Of a stretch of DNA of 24,421 nucleotides, positions 1 through 9,828 are shown piece by piece; within the stretch, counting starts at the first letter, position 1, and each line of letters starts with the position of its first letter. The stretch is taken from the NCBI GenBank assembly GCA_020634575.1, contig JACKBM010000072.1, positions 1 to 24,421 on the forward strand. Reading direction: 5' to 3'. The notes below the pieces were generated by a model that did not search any database, had not been told where the DNA came from, and saw only the letters and a program-made list of their open reading frames with translations. The DNA comes from Ardenticatenales bacterium (GTDB taxonomy: Bacteria > Chloroflexota > Anaerolineae > Promineifilales > Promineifilaceae). The position numbers were made by a program, and so were the translations under genes.

Positions 1-1
1 C

Positions 2-2683
2 CGGCTGGAAACCCAAACCGAACTGCGCCGCCGCCCGCCCTGGGCCTACCTCTTTACCTACATCGGTCCCTGGCACGAACCGCTGCAGTGGAGTCGCGTC
101 GCTGCCACTGACGATTATATGATGGCGACAGCCAGTCATAGTCTGGGACTGGAGCCGCAAACCATCGTCCACCATATGGAAACGCCGCTCTTCCGCATCT
201 TCACCGCCGAAGAGACTGATTATGATGCCAGCAATGACGAGCTGGGTTTCATGAGTTTTGCGGCAACCACGGATATTGAAGCAAACATTCGCATTATTGA
301 TGGCCGGGTGCCGGCACCGGCCGGTCCCGATGACCCCCTCGAAGTCCTCGTCGCCGCGCCCTGGGCCAATGAATTGGGCTGGCAAGCCGGCGAAAGCTAC
401 CTGGCTTTCGACTATCGCAATGAGTCCGGCGCCACCATCCCGTTTACGGTTGTTGGCGTCTGGGAACCGTTGGTAGAGGATGGCGACTTCTGGGCGTACG
501 GGCCCGAAAATTACAAAGATCTGCTGGTCATGCCCGAGCGCAGTTTCATCGACCATATCGCGCCGCGCATTCCCGATGAGGTCAATCTGTTGGCCTGGTA
601 TTTCGTCATGGATGGCAGCCGAATCCAGCCGCGTGATGCCGGCCGGTTGGTTGCCGCCCTGCGCGGCGTGGAACGGCAGATGGCCACCCTGTTGCCGGAT
701 GCCCAGACCTTCATCACGCCAACCGATGCGCTCCAGCTTTACGGCGAAGATGTCCGTCGCCTGAACCAGATTCTGCTGGTCTTCAACCTGCCGACCATAG
801 GGCTGGTGCTGGCCTTTATTGGCCTGGTCGGCATCCTTCTGGCAGACCAGCGCCGTAATGAACTGGCCGTGATGCGCAGCCGGGGCGCGCCGGTGACGCA
901 GCTCGTCGCTGCCATCATCCTGGAAGCGCTGTTGACAGGACTCATCGCCTTCGGCCTGGCCATCCTGCTGAGCATGGGGCTGACCTGGTTGATGGGCAAA
1001 GCGCGCAGCTTCCTTGATTTCAGCGCCACGACCTCTGTGCGGGTTATTGTTGGACCGACGGCCCTGCGCACCGGGTTGATGGCAGCCTTTCTGGCTATCC
1101 TGGCTCAGCTGTTGCCGACTTTTTCAACCATTCAATACACCGTCGTCAACTACAAATTGATCCGTGCTCGGGGCGGTCAGGCGCCCTGGTGGCAGCGCAG
1201 CTACCTGGATCTGCTCCTGGCCGGCGTGGCCGCGTATGGCTACTACGTGCTCCAGGCGCAGGGCGGCCTTTTTGCCGTTGCCGGGAACGATGGGGGGGAC
1301 CCTTTCCAGAATCCACTCCTATTCCTGCTGCCAGCCTTCATCATTTTTGCCGTCACGCTACTGGCGCTGCGCGTGCTGCCCTGGCTGATGCAGGGCGCCG
1401 CCTGGCTGCTCCAGCTCACAAATAGTGTGGCCACCTTACAGGCGGCGCGCTACCTGGCCCGTTCGCCGCGCATGTACACGACTCCCTTAATCATGCTGGT
1501 GTTGACGGTCAGTTTCGCCATTTACACCGCCTCTCTGGCCCAAACCCTGGATTTTCAGCTCTACGATCAACAGTTCTATCGAACGGGCGGCGACGTCAAC
1601 CTGTACACCCCACCGGCAGCGGGCACACCCAATGCCTTTGGCATGTCCGCTTCCAGCAACCCGGAGGATTTTCTCTACCTGCCGATGAGCCGGTATGAGG
1701 AGATCGAAGGGGTGCGCTCAGCGGCGCGAGTGGCGAACTATTCAGCAACCGGCCGGATCGGCAGCCAGGATCTCAATGGCCGTTTCTATGGTATCGACTG
1801 GCACGATTTCCCCGACACCGTCTATTGGCGCTGGGACTTCTCCAATTACCGGCTTGGCTCGCTGATGAACGCCCTGGGCAACCACCCGGATGGCGTCCTG
1901 GTGCTGAATCGGTTTTGCCTCAATACGGCGTGTGCGGGCCGGCTAACGGATTCGGTATTACTGTCCGCGTCGCCGGCGCCAGCATCGAATATGAAGCCCG
2001 CATCGTCGGCACCTTCCGTGCCTTCCCCACCTGGAGGATGGCTTCCGTTAAAGGATCTGACAGCTTCCGCGAGGCAGGCAACCAGTTTCCCGACGCGTCT
2101 GGCTGCAGCTCGACGACGATATCACTGATCAGGAGCTGCGCCTGCGGCTGGATAAAACGCGGCCTGCTGACCCGGAATGGTTCCGGCCGGACTGGCCATT
2201 GAGACCGGCTCAATTCGACTGGAGCGGCAGCTGTTTGATTGCTATCCATCGGCTTTATCGCCGCGCCAATTTCGCTGAATTCATTTTGGGGTTGTTTTGC
2301 GACGCCCTGTTCTCCTACCGGGCAAGTGGTTGAACTGGGCATTCCAGGCGGTGGATTGTCAACTTGCCGGATGACCGACCATCGCCCGGGAGCCAGCCTT
2401 CTGTTGGTCCTGCGGGCTGCTGCTGGTTCCAGCCTGGCATTATGCCAGCCGGCTGTTTATTCCTACCTGCAGGTTGGTGAAAGCAGCGTCGAGCAGGTGC
2501 CGGAGTTTCTGGTGGAAATCTCCTGGGCGGCAGTGGTTTATTTATTGTACGGGCTTGCTGTTTATCCTGGCGCTGAAAGCCCTCGTCTTGCTTCGCCACG
2601 CGGATGCGTGTCTTTATGGCGATTGCAAACTGGGCGAGACTGTAAGAAAAGTTACGCCACTTCGCCGCCCAGCACAGGGCTAA
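2..2683 (+). pseudogene. FtsX-like ABC transporter permease, 5'-truncated by window edge and frameshifted
   Basis: The frame is open from base 2, so the gene begins upstream of the window. One frame runs uninterrupted to about 1915 and shows the large FtsX/MacB permease layout: an extracytoplasmic domain (to about 740), then clusters of hydrophobic segments (about 770-845, 895-990, 1065-1130, 1205-1255, 1310-1395, 1480-1545) with the RRNELAVMRSRGA loop typical of FtsX permeases at about 850-890, then a second periplasmic domain. After about 1915 the protein continues only by changing frame repeatedly: FGITVRVAGASIEYEARIVG near 1955, LQLDDDITDQELRLRLDK near 2105, LLSIGFIAA near 2240, LQVGESSVEQVPEFLVEI near 2470, and a final KLGETV near 2625-2645. 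The natural stop after GETV seems lost; the frame closes at 2683. The family usually exports lipids or macrolides with an ATPase partner, which is not visible here. The disruption is clear; the original substrate is unknown. Confidence 0.8.
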
Positions 2684-2701
2684 CACGGATTCACGCGGAT
2701 A
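2680..2701. repeat. Partial 'ACGGATT' intergenic repeat
   Basis: The sequence GCTAACACGGATTCACGCGGAT is a degenerate half-copy of the ACGGATTAACACGGATT family seen complete at 20167-20245 and as a half at 15734-15766. It sits just after the end of the broken permease. Confidence 0.5.
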
Positions 2702-2710
2702 TTTCAGAGG

Positions 2711-2725
2711 GCGTGTAGAACACGC
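2711..2725. other. Short perfect hairpin (GCGTGT-AGA-ACACGC)
   Basis: Six-base perfect arms with a 3-nt loop lie between the permease remnant and the ThuA-like remnant. No T-tract follows, so it is not a convincing intrinsic terminator. It could be a protein-binding site or chance. Confidence 0.3.
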
Positions 2726-2749
2726 ATCCATAGGAAGCAGATCGGCGGT

Positions 2750-3401
2750 ATAAGAAGGCATTGTTAATTGGGGTGGCTGGTCCGGGGCGAAAGGCCGAGC
2801 AGTGTGGCACTTGTTCGCGGAAATCCTGCGGGGCGGAAGGGTTCGCGGTCGATGCTGTTCCGGGATCTGGACCGGTATTGTGGATGAGAGCGCATGCGCT
2901 CCCTGGACCTGGTCGTGCCAGTTCGGACGATGAGCGAGATCAGCGGTGAACAGATGAATGGGCTGCTGGAGACCATCGAAGCGGGGGCACCGGCATTGGC
3001 GGCTGGCATGGCGGTATGGCCGATTCCTTCCGCCAGGCGGTCAATTATCAGTGGATGGCGGCGGCCAATGGTCGCCCCACCCGGGCAACATTATCGACTA
3101 CGAGGTCAACATCTGTTCCGGACGACCCGATCGTCGCCGGTCTATCTGACTTCGCGATGCATTCCGAGCAGTATTACATGCACGTCGACCGCAACGAAGT
3201 CCTGGCGACCACAAATCTTTCAATCTTAGTAAACATGGCGACGCTGCCTGGACTGCCGGCACTGTGATGCCTGTCGTCTGGAAGCGCACAACGGACAGGG
3301 CCGCGGTTCTTTTCACTCGCTCTCGGTCACATCCTGAAAGATTTGATGTGCCCGGAGGCGCGGAGATTACGCGTGGCGGGGGCTGTTAGGCGGCGCGGTA
3401 G
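2750..3401 (+). pseudogene. ThuA-like (trehalose-utilisation / type 1 glutamine amidotransferase-like) protein, frameshifted
   Basis: Pieces of one ThuA-domain protein are spread over three frames. The start is recognisable as a Lys-Lys-Ala-Leu-Leu-Ile strand (about 2750-2770, with the ATG apparently one base short), then a HLFAEILR helix near 2810, LDLVVPV...EISGEQMNGLLETIEAGA at 2900-2985, MADSFRQAVNYQWM at 3016-3057, and PDDPIVAGLSDFAMHSEQYYMHVD with NEVLATT at 3120-3215. TAGTVMPVVWKR follows at about 3255-3290 and a DVP...RGLL end at about 3345-3400. At least four single-base indels are needed to join them. ThuA-fold proteins accompany sugar dehydrogenases such as Gfo/Idh/MocA enzymes, matching the neighbours. 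The end overlaps the ribosome-binding site of the next gene, so the two were probably co-transcribed. Family is clear from the motif string; the exact original ends are estimates. Confidence 0.72.
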
Positions 3402-3416
3402 GAGGTGAGAACACTT

Positions 3417-4391
3417 ATGAAAGCAGTACAGGTTGTTGCCAGAGGTCAGTTGAGTTTGGAGGGTGCCTAAACCAGTCACCGTTAAGACCTGGCCATTATG
3501 CCCTCGCCTCGGCTGCCATCGCCTCGCTGTGCGGCGGCAGCGATATTTTTCTGATTGATCATTCTGATGAGAGCCGCTACCCGTTCGCGGCCGGGACCAC
3601 CGGCCATGAAATGGTCGGCTATGTCGAGGAGGTGATGGAGCCAAGCAACGGCGTCAAGGTCGGCGATCTGGCCCTGGTGATGGTGCCAGCGCATGAAGCG
3701 ATGGCCGAATATTACGTCGCCCCGGTGGAATTTGTGCTGGTTTTTCCGGACAAGACGCCCATCGAGGAGATGTTGCAGGCCCAGCAACTGGGCACAGTCA
3801 TTTACGCCGCCAAAAAGCTGCCGAACATCATCGGCAAGCGGGTGGCGGTGATTGGCCAGGGATCAGCCGGCCTCTGGTGGAACTATATGACCCGGCGCAT
3901 GGGCGCTATTCAAGTGATTGGTATCGATTTACAGGCCCATCGGTTGCAATTGTCCGGCCGGTACGGCGCTACCGACACCATCCACAACACCGGTGGCGAC
4001 ATCCCGGCCGCCGTCATGGCGTTGACCGGCGGCCACCTGGCGGATGTGGTTGTTGTTGCGGCCGGCGAGAGCGATACGGTCAACCTGGGCATCTCCCTGG
4101 TGGCGGATCATGGTTTTATCCTGCAGTTCGGGGTACCCCATGACAGATTTGTCAACGTCGACTTTGGCGATTTATTCCGCCGCTGCGCGACCTTGCAACC
4201 GATCGTCTACGCCACCTCGCGAACCCGGCCTCGTCTCCACCTACCTGGCCATGGACCTCATCGCCAACGGCGAAGTCGACGTCAAACCGATCATCACCCA
4301 CCGCTTCAAATTCGACCAGGTCCTGGACGCCTACGAGCTGCAACGGACAAGGGATGAGGGAGCGGTGAAGATTGTTATTGAAATGGATTAG
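3417..4391 (+). pseudogene. Zinc-type medium-chain alcohol/polyol dehydrogenase (MDR), two frameshifts
   Basis: A strong Shine-Dalgarno (AGGAGGTGAG, 3399-3408) precedes ATG 3417, which encodes MKAVQVVARGQLSLE. That frame stops at about 3470, and the protein resumes in another frame from about 3482 with the catalytic-zinc region: Cys in LCGGSD, then TTGHEMVGYVEEV (GHE motif). The Rossmann part has GKRVAVIGQGSAGL (about 3830-3870), an acidic VIGIDLQAHR strand end, and VVVVAAGESDTVNLG. A second shift near 4215 is needed to reach STYLAMDLIANGEVDVKPIITHRFKFDQVLDAYELQ and the stop at 4389-4391. Family members oxidise sugars or polyols such as threonine, sorbitol or idonate with NAD(P)+; the substrate cannot be told here. 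It is the best-preserved member of the decayed cluster. Two one-base sequencing errors would also explain it. Confidence 0.8.
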
Positions 4392-4476
4392 TAGCTGTTA
4401 GCTGTTAGCTGTTAGCTGTTAGCTGTTAGGCTGTTAGCTGCGTTAGCTGCAGCCAGCTGTTAGCTGTTAGCTGCTG
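4391..4476. repeat. TTAGCTG heptamer tandem array
   Basis: Directly after the dehydrogenase stop, TTAGCTG is repeated in perfect register about five times from 4397. More copies follow, broken by small insertions (TTAGGCTG, CG, CAGCC) up to about 4476. Related copies, in both orientations, occur at 5436-5565, 7421-7460 and 16784-16896, always in gaps between the sugar-metabolism genes. Confidence 0.9.
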
Positions 4477-4551
4477 GATTTAGGCGTTGGCGCCAATGTC
4501 AAGAGCGAATGGCCTAATAACAGCCATTGCTATTAGCCATCTCCCGGAGGG

Positions 4552-5464
4552 ATGAATGAAATACAGCCATCTCCCGGCATCGACAAGCCGATCTCCTGTC
4601 TGGTATACAGGGGATGCGATGTGCGCGGAAAAAGCGGTGATTATGTAATGAACCGCTGGATGCGGGTACGCGACCGGCATCAATACGGGTCGGCGCGCGG
4701 CCCGCGGGGCGAACGCAGCCTGGGCGCGTCGGATTAACAGCCGGGTCTGCGCGATGGTGATTCGGCAAAGGCTGCCACCACAACCAGGACCACGCCGCCG
4801 GGTGACGCCGCATGGTGACATCTCGTCGGACATCGCCGATTCGCTGGCTCGTTTGCAAACCGATTACATCGATCTGTACGGTGTTGCACCGTGATGATCT
4901 TGCCGCTGGTTGGCCCTGAATATCGAGCGGCTCATCGAGCACAAGGCGCAGGCCATATCTGCTTTTGGCGGCTCCAACTGGACGCCGCCTGGCTGGTTGA
5001 GGCCACCGCTCACGCTGCGGCCCACGGACTGAAGGCATGGCGACCGTTAGCAGCCCCAACTTCAGCCTTGGCAGAAACAGGCCCATGAGCCCCGGACACC
5101 GGTGTGACCATCAGCGGGCCGGCCTTATAAGACAGATCGGTAGGAACGGTATGCGGCGCACGGATGCCGCTGTTTACCTGGTCCAGCGCCTGGCTGGTGT
5201 TTTTTCCGCCGTTCACCCTTATCAACCTGATAGTTTCGAAAGGACATCATTTCTGACCAATTATGTGTCGAAGTTCATCACTTCGCGATATTCGGGGACG
5301 GCTGAACGGGCCAAGGAACTTGGCCGCCGTCGCTGCAAAAAAAACGCCGCCAGCTCAGCCCGCACCGCTGTCGCCTACGTCCTAACCAACCGATGGATAT
5401 TGAATTAACAGAAGAAGAGATTAAGGCTGGAAGGGTAGCTGAGCTATTAGCTGATAGCCGTTGA
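4552..5464 (+). pseudogene. Aldo/keto reductase, multiply frameshifted
   Basis: A purine-rich Shine-Dalgarno (CCGGAGGG) precedes ATG 4552/4556. The reconstructed N-terminus contains LPGIDKPISCLV, then SGDYVMNR, and an RGYG-like remnant near 4690. SSDIADSLARLQTDYIDLY (about 4820-4880) is followed, after a one-base insertion, by VLHRDDLAA, which keeps the family's catalytic His context. Further pieces are IERLIEHKAQ and AFGGSNW near 4920-4980, VEATAHAAAHGL near 4998-5030, SSPNFSL near 5045, DSFERT near 5230, ERAKEL near 5307, and AVAYVL near 5370. The C-terminal IELTEEEIKAG precedes a stop at 5462-5464. Between AVAYVL and IELTEEE about 20 residues usually found in the family seem deleted, so this is not only base-call noise. 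Enzymes of this class reduce aldehydes or ketones of sugars with NADPH. The gene is certainly not expressed as a full enzyme in this form. Confidence 0.75.
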
Positions 5465-5565
5465 AGCAATAGTGGCCTGTAGCGTTCGAGGCCATTTGTG
5501 TCTAAAGACGGCACCCATTTTCTAGCAACTCCATTAATAGCTAATAGCTGTCAGCTAACAGCTAA
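5436..5565. repeat. Inverted pair of TTAGCTG-type repeats
   Basis: Degenerate copies on the plus strand (GAGCTATTAGCTGATAGCC, 5440-5459) overlap the tail of the aldo/keto reductase remnant. A second cluster (ATTAATAGCTAATAGCTG, then TCAGCTAACAGCTAA, about 5533-5565), partly in the opposite orientation, lies just before the ribosome-binding site of the next remnant. Paired, they flank about 75 nt in which I see no gene. Confidence 0.6.
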
Positions 5566-5575
5566 AAGGAGAATC

Positions 5576-6299
5576 ATGACTAACCTAAACCTATCGCCAT
5601 CCAACTCTACATCACTGGGAAGCAATGGCCCGTGGATTGATTGGCACTGAGAAAAGATTGCCGAGATGGGTTATCTCGGCGCGTGGAAACGGCTGGTTTC
5701 GGCTATGCACCTGTGGCGGCGGCCGTGGCCAAGCTTGCTGAATTGGGCCGACCGTCGTCGGCGCTTCCATTCGCCTTTTGCCCCCAAGGCGAGCGCAGTG
5801 CCCAAGTCCTGGAGACAATGGCGGCGTTGGGCGCGTCCCGGTTGATCCGCCGCACCGGCTGGATCGTCTGGCACGCTGGCCGATGCCTGGCATCTTAACG
5901 AGGCCAATGCGGTTGCTAAAGCCAGCCTTCCTTTGGCCTCCACAACCATTGGTGGAATATTAATTACGACGATGGCCGCCGCGCCTACGATATCCTGCAA
6001 GAGATCTGGACGACGACATCTCTTTGAAATTGATACCTATTGGCAGTCCGTCGGTTTGATGCCACCGAAGTGGCCAAAACCGAATGAGCGGGCCCCTTAC
6101 CCACACATCAAGCGATGGCTCAGACCAAAGAGGATTCGATGTTGGCTGGTAGTGGCGTGATGGATGTCCCTAAAATCGTTGCGCTGGCACCAACGCTGAA
6201 TGGCTGGTTGTCGATGCTGGATCGCTGCGAGACCGATATGATGACGATGTCAGCAGCATCCAGTACCTGACCCGTGAAGGGTTAGGTCGAGGCAGATAA
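5576..6299 (+). pseudogene. Sugar phosphate isomerase/epimerase (TIM barrel), frameshifted
   Basis: AAAGGAG (5565-5571) precedes ATG 5576. Pieces in several frames follow the order of an AP-endonuclease-2/xylose-isomerase-like TIM barrel of about 240 aa: a KIAEMGYLG strand-helix near 5650, ETAGFGYAPVA near 5690, AELG near 5740, and GERSAQVLETMAALGASRLI near 5790-5850. After a shift come NEANAVAKAS (about 5900), a LHNHW-like strand (about 5938-5952), DGRRAYDILQEI (about 5970), the metal-ligand strand FEIDTYW (about 6028-6045), PYPHIK (about 6100), GSGVMDVPKIVALAP (about 6155), CETDMMT and YLTREGL, with a stop at 6297-6299. The Asp of FEIDTYW and the His of PHIK match ligand positions in this family. 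It is separated from the next remnant by 3 nt, implying a former operon. An intact relative of the same superfamily stands at 15785. Confidence 0.72.
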
Positions 6300-6302
6300 G
6301 AA

Positions 6303-7425
6303 ATGAGCCGAACTGAAACCTGCTGTCAGCGGTGTTGTCGGCTGCGGCAAATATCAGCGACATCTACCTGAAGAATAGCGCCTACGATTTATCGAGGTCA
6401 GCGGGTTTCACTGACCTGCGGCGACATGGCCGAAGCCCAGGCAGCTAAATACGAAGTCCCGGTCATTTACGGACTCCCTGGCTACCGACATGCTGGCTGA
6501 TGACGCAAACGAGATCGTCCTGAACATCACTCAACCCAACGCCCATACGGTGGTGGCCCTGGTGGCTGCTGTCGAGGCGCGGCAAGTCGGCGATAACGAA
6601 GCGCTGATGCTGGCCCGGAACGAAAAACTGCTGAGGTGACGCGCCAATGCGGAACGGGGTTCTGGTCGGTTGCGCGCCGGACACCTTCCCAGTGCCGGCC
6701 ACCAGACGGCTCCGCAAAGCTGAGGTTCGATTACGGCGCTGGTCGGTAACCCGTGCGCCAACGCCTTTTATGCATGAGCTGGGCATGGAGATGGCACCCG
6801 AACCCGGAGTTTCATTTCAACGGGCGGCGGCCCGATGCCGGACATGGGGCCGTATTACCTGACGGATTTGGTTCTCTACGGGCCAATTGCGGCGGTGGCG
6901 GCATGGTACCACTGCTGGAAATGAGCGCACCATCACCAGCGTGAACCCCTGGCTGTGCGGATCGACGTCGAAGCGCCTACCCGTCACCGGCCTGATGCAA
7001 TTTGCCGCGGCGCGGTCGCAGAAATTCATCATCACCAGCGACGTCGCCATGCCGACCCACCAACATCCAGATCCACGGCGAAGAAAGGTTTCAGGGAAGC
7101 CGACCGAAAACCGCTTTGGGCGACCTGGTCCGCGACAGTGCGCGCGGCTCCCAAAGAATGGGAAGAGGTTGAACTGCATCTACCGGTATTACGCCGAAAA
7201 TTCGCGCGTAGTGGGTGTCAACGATGCGTATGCGGTTGTGGATCGCCGGAGCCCAATGGGCCAACGGCCAGCTTGCTCATTGGATGTCCTTGACCTGATG
7301 CACGCCTTCCACGACGCCGCCGCCGCTGCTGCCGGTTAAAACGACGTCTTCGATTCCACCCGCGATCACGGGAGCGGCCGCCGGTGGTAGGGTTGGCGGA
7401 GGAGTCTGGATCACTATCATAACAG
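6303..7425 (+). pseudogene. Gfo/Idh/MocA family oxidoreductase, frameshifted and partly deleted
   Basis: ATG 6303 follows the preceding stop by three bases. Recognisable pieces in order are ANISDIYLKN (about 6345-6375), IVLNITQPNAHTVVALVAAVEA (about 6515-6575), a corrupted YNEKP region near 6590-6640 where the catalytic Glu-Lys-Pro is no longer readable, VGCAPDTF (about 6663-6690), and GMEMAPEPGV (about 6784). Then come GGGPMPDMGPYYLTDLV (about 6825-6875), AGNERTITS, TGLMQFAA (about 6985), IITSDVAMPTH (about 7030-7060), IQIHGEE and KEWEEVEL (about 7155), YYAENSR, ANGQLAHWMSLT-like remains, and LMHAFHDAAAAAAG (about 7296-7339). The tail reads GLAEESG near 7395. Members oxidise sugars or cyclitols with NAD(P)+. 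Loss of the EKP region points to real decay rather than to single base-call errors. The 3' end is approximate. Confidence 0.75.
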
Positions 7426-7460
7426 CCAACAGCCACGGCCATTAGCTGTTAGCTGTTAGT
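7421..7460. repeat. TTAGCTG / AACAGCC repeat cluster
   Basis: AACAGCCAACAGCC is followed after CACGGCCA by TTAGCTGTTAGCTGTTAG, giving an imperfect inverted pair of the heptamer family. It lies between the Gfo/Idh/MocA remnant and the second ThuA-like remnant. Confidence 0.7.
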
Positions 7461-8157
7461 TTGATTAACGTAACCATTCAACGAATTTGTATACTGAAAA
7501 TGGGGACCCGGTATAAAGGATTACCCGATGGATCCATGGCGCGATTTGCCGAATGCCCTCGCAGACGACATCGCACGCGGTTCAAATCGGTCGCTGCCGA
7601 GCTGGAATATATTCGACTGAAGCCAGTGATTAACTTATCGCTCGCGGCGGTATTACCTGGCCCATGACAAGGGATTTATTTTTTTCGCCAGGAGCGGGTC
7701 CACAAGCGGATTCTGGAAGGATAGCCGATTGTGCTGCATTCCGGCCACCACTCCAAGATCTTCCAGCTGATGGGTACCAGCTGCAGCCCTTCATACCTTT
7801 GCCAGTGATGAATCGGAAAATCACCGGTCGGAACCCGTACCATCCTGACACCAGGTGTTGGCTGGAAGTTCATCGAGCTGGTGTGGTGCGAGATGTATGG
7901 CGAATATTTCGACGTGCCGGACCTGGACGAACTGGTTTGTGAGCTGGTTTGAGGGCGCAGGTGGGTCGCAGCGGCGCGATCGGTATCGCAGTCGGGGCAT
8001 TCCTACTTCCGGCCCGGCCACGAAATCTTACCTGATTTTCATAAACCCGGGAAACCGCCACGTTCCGCAATAACGGCATCCGCTGGCCGGTTTCAATGGC
8101 AACACCGGCGGAAGCGGTGGGATTATCGATGCTCAATATCGGGCGGAGCAGCATTAG
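7461..8157 (+). pseudogene. Second ThuA-like protein, frameshifted
   Basis: TTG 7461 (probably a former ATG) opens INVTI, then YPDGIHGAI and ADDIA appear by changing frame near 7520-7575. WPMTR (about 7657), then after another shift RVHKRILEG and IVLHSGHHSKIFQLMGTSCSL (about 7728-7790) follow. The family's conserved block comes next: NPYHP, CEMYGEYFDVPDLDELV (about 7888-7938), WFEG, RSGAI, YFRPGHE (about 8003-8025), and NGIRWPVSMATPAEA (about 8075-8115). Several indels and the loss of the original start are evident. This belongs to the ThuA group with EMYGE and FRPGHE signatures and is distinct from the ThuA remnant at 2750. Such proteins usually neighbour sugar dehydrogenases; their enzymatic activity is poorly defined. 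The stop is taken as the TAG near 8157 but is not certain. Confidence 0.72.
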
Positions 8158-8949
8158 CGCCAAGAGTAGCGATTTACGATTTGGAACATGATTTACGAAT
8201 AGCCTGTAGCGCCAGCAGCAACACACGCCGCCATGTGTACGCCGCGTGAGTCGTCTAAGAGTTTCGTAAACCCCAAACGCAAATCAAATAAGTGGAAACA
8301 AACCAACAGGTCGATGCTGATGGGCAATGTCGCCATCGTGCGGGCGATTTTGGGACCGATCAGCTGGTAGCTTATGCCGAGACGGTCCTGAAAATGCGTA
8401 TTTCACTGCTCGAAGCGACCCTGAACAGCAGTGTGCCCCAGCCATCGCTTGTTACGCCACCACGATCAGATGGTGATTAAGCGGCACGGTCCGCAACACG
8501 TCGCGATAGCGGCGCAGGCGCCTAACCACGCGGTGGCGCTGTCTGTAGCGATAGCGCGCTCCGGAATGATGCATCCCCATGTCCTGGGGCGTTTACGGCT
8601 AATGAGGCGAGTGCAGCCGCGGTATGGCTATCGGCTGCTGGCTGTTTCCTGCGGGCTGAAATTTGCCCGAGTTCAAATTTGCGCGCCCTGCTGAAAATTG
8701 GCTTCGCCTCAACGCAGGTATTGACGCCATTAAATACCGTACTGCCTACTGGCGCTGGCGCAGCGAGTAGTGGCGGGCAGCAGCCCTACCGCGTCACGAG
8801 CAACGAAGAACTTTGGCCGAAATTGTTAGGCCCTACGCCCTGTCCGGATGCGGGCGCTCGGTGATACGGTGGCATAGGCGTTATCGCAAGCGATAAACCT
8901 CAGGCTCCTGCCATCCAGTCCGATATTTCCTTCCAATCTGACGGCAAAA
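8158..8949. other. Gene-poor degraded stretch, content not identified
   Basis: No frame on either strand gives more than about 90 codons. Near 8169-8197 there is a GATTTACGATT...GATTTACGAAT direct repeat, a simple intergenic repeat type. From about 8292 the plus strand has protein-like patches (GNVAIVRAILGPI near 8320, HGPQHVAIAAQAPNHAVALSVAIARS near 8485-8560, INAGIDAIKYRTAYW-like near 8718, PYRVTSNEELWPK near 8784-8822). These may be one further decayed gene, but I could not match them to a family. Nothing else was seen. Confidence 0.45.
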
Positions 8950-9795
8950 TCAGATATCGTCGCCGTCGTCGAATAGCTGCAGGCCGCGCCGGCCAGAACT
9001 TCCGCTCCTGGCGTTGCCACCCCGGCAGCAGCAAGAATTTCGCCGCCTCCAGTACCCGCGGCAGCAAAGTTCGTGTCCCCGCCGTCTTCAGAAAGAGTTC
9101 GCGCTCGGCGACATACGCCACGGCGGCATCATCGATGTCCGCCTTCGATCCTCCAGCGGTCGTACCGCAGGTGCTCGGGGTTTTGTCGCCCCAGCGTCTG
9201 CGATAGATCGATATCTGCACCGCCACCCCCTTCGCCGCCGGCAACAGCGCCACAAGTCCGCCCGGATACTGCGGGACGGTATTGAAGAAGCCGTAAGGGA
9301 GCAGCACTGGTATAAACGCGATATGCTCAACCTAAAATGCCGGGGCTGCCAAGCTCGATCGGTTATCTGGGTCGCCACCGATGGGACATAGCCTTTGGCC
9401 TGCGCTTCTTTGGCCGCCCGCAGCGCCCCATCCGGCCCGAAAGCGGTTTCCCACTCTTCCGGGTCAACCAGATTATGCAATTGCAGGAGATCGACCTGGT
9501 TGGTCTGCAAGCGCTCCAGCGAACGCTGAATTTCGGCGTAGGCGGCGTCATAGCTCCGCTCACCCGTCTTCGTCGCCAGGAAAAAATTATCCCGATGTTC
9601 CGCCATCCAGGGGCCAATACGAAGCTCGGCGTCACCATAGGAGGCGGCGGTGTCAATATGGTTGATGCCGTATTGCAGCAGCAGCTCCAGAACCTTATCG
9701 GCAACATCCTGGCTCACCTGGGCCAGGGCAGCGGCGCCGAAAAGCACCCGGCTACTTTCATGTCCGGTCGTACCAAAAGGAATTCTCGCAATCAT
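8950..9795 (-). pseudogene. Aldo/keto reductase (minus strand), C-terminal half frameshifted
   Basis: From ATG 9795 the minus strand reads a good N-terminal aldo/keto reductase: IPFGTTGHESSRVLFGAAAL, YGINHIDTAASYGDAELRIG (catalytic Asp and Tyr context), FLATKTGER (catalytic Lys), RLQTNQVDLLQLHNL (catalytic His), and AQAKGYV to about 9360. Beyond that the protein survives only across frames: LLPYGFFNTVPQYPGGLVALLPA (about 9300-9235), GVAVQ, WYEPLED-like near 9160, AYVAERELFLKTAG (about 9120-9080), LLPRVLEAAKF (about 9065-9035), and a last QLFDDGDDI before TGA at 8952-8950. The gene is divergent from the metalloprotease gene at 9939. The intact N-terminal 145 residues suggest that decay is more recent here than in the plus-strand cluster, or that the true boundary of the damaged stretch lies near 9360. 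Confidence 0.8.
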
Positions 9796-9828
9796 TTTCT
9801 GTTTCTCCAGGAAATTGGCTCAGATATT

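Noticed and set aside
2711..2725. Terminator of the permease gene
   Set aside because: The hairpin is perfect but short and lacks a T-tract.
4391..4476. CRISPR array
   Set aside because: The 7-bp units are contiguous or separated by 1-5 nt with no spacers and no cas gene nearby.
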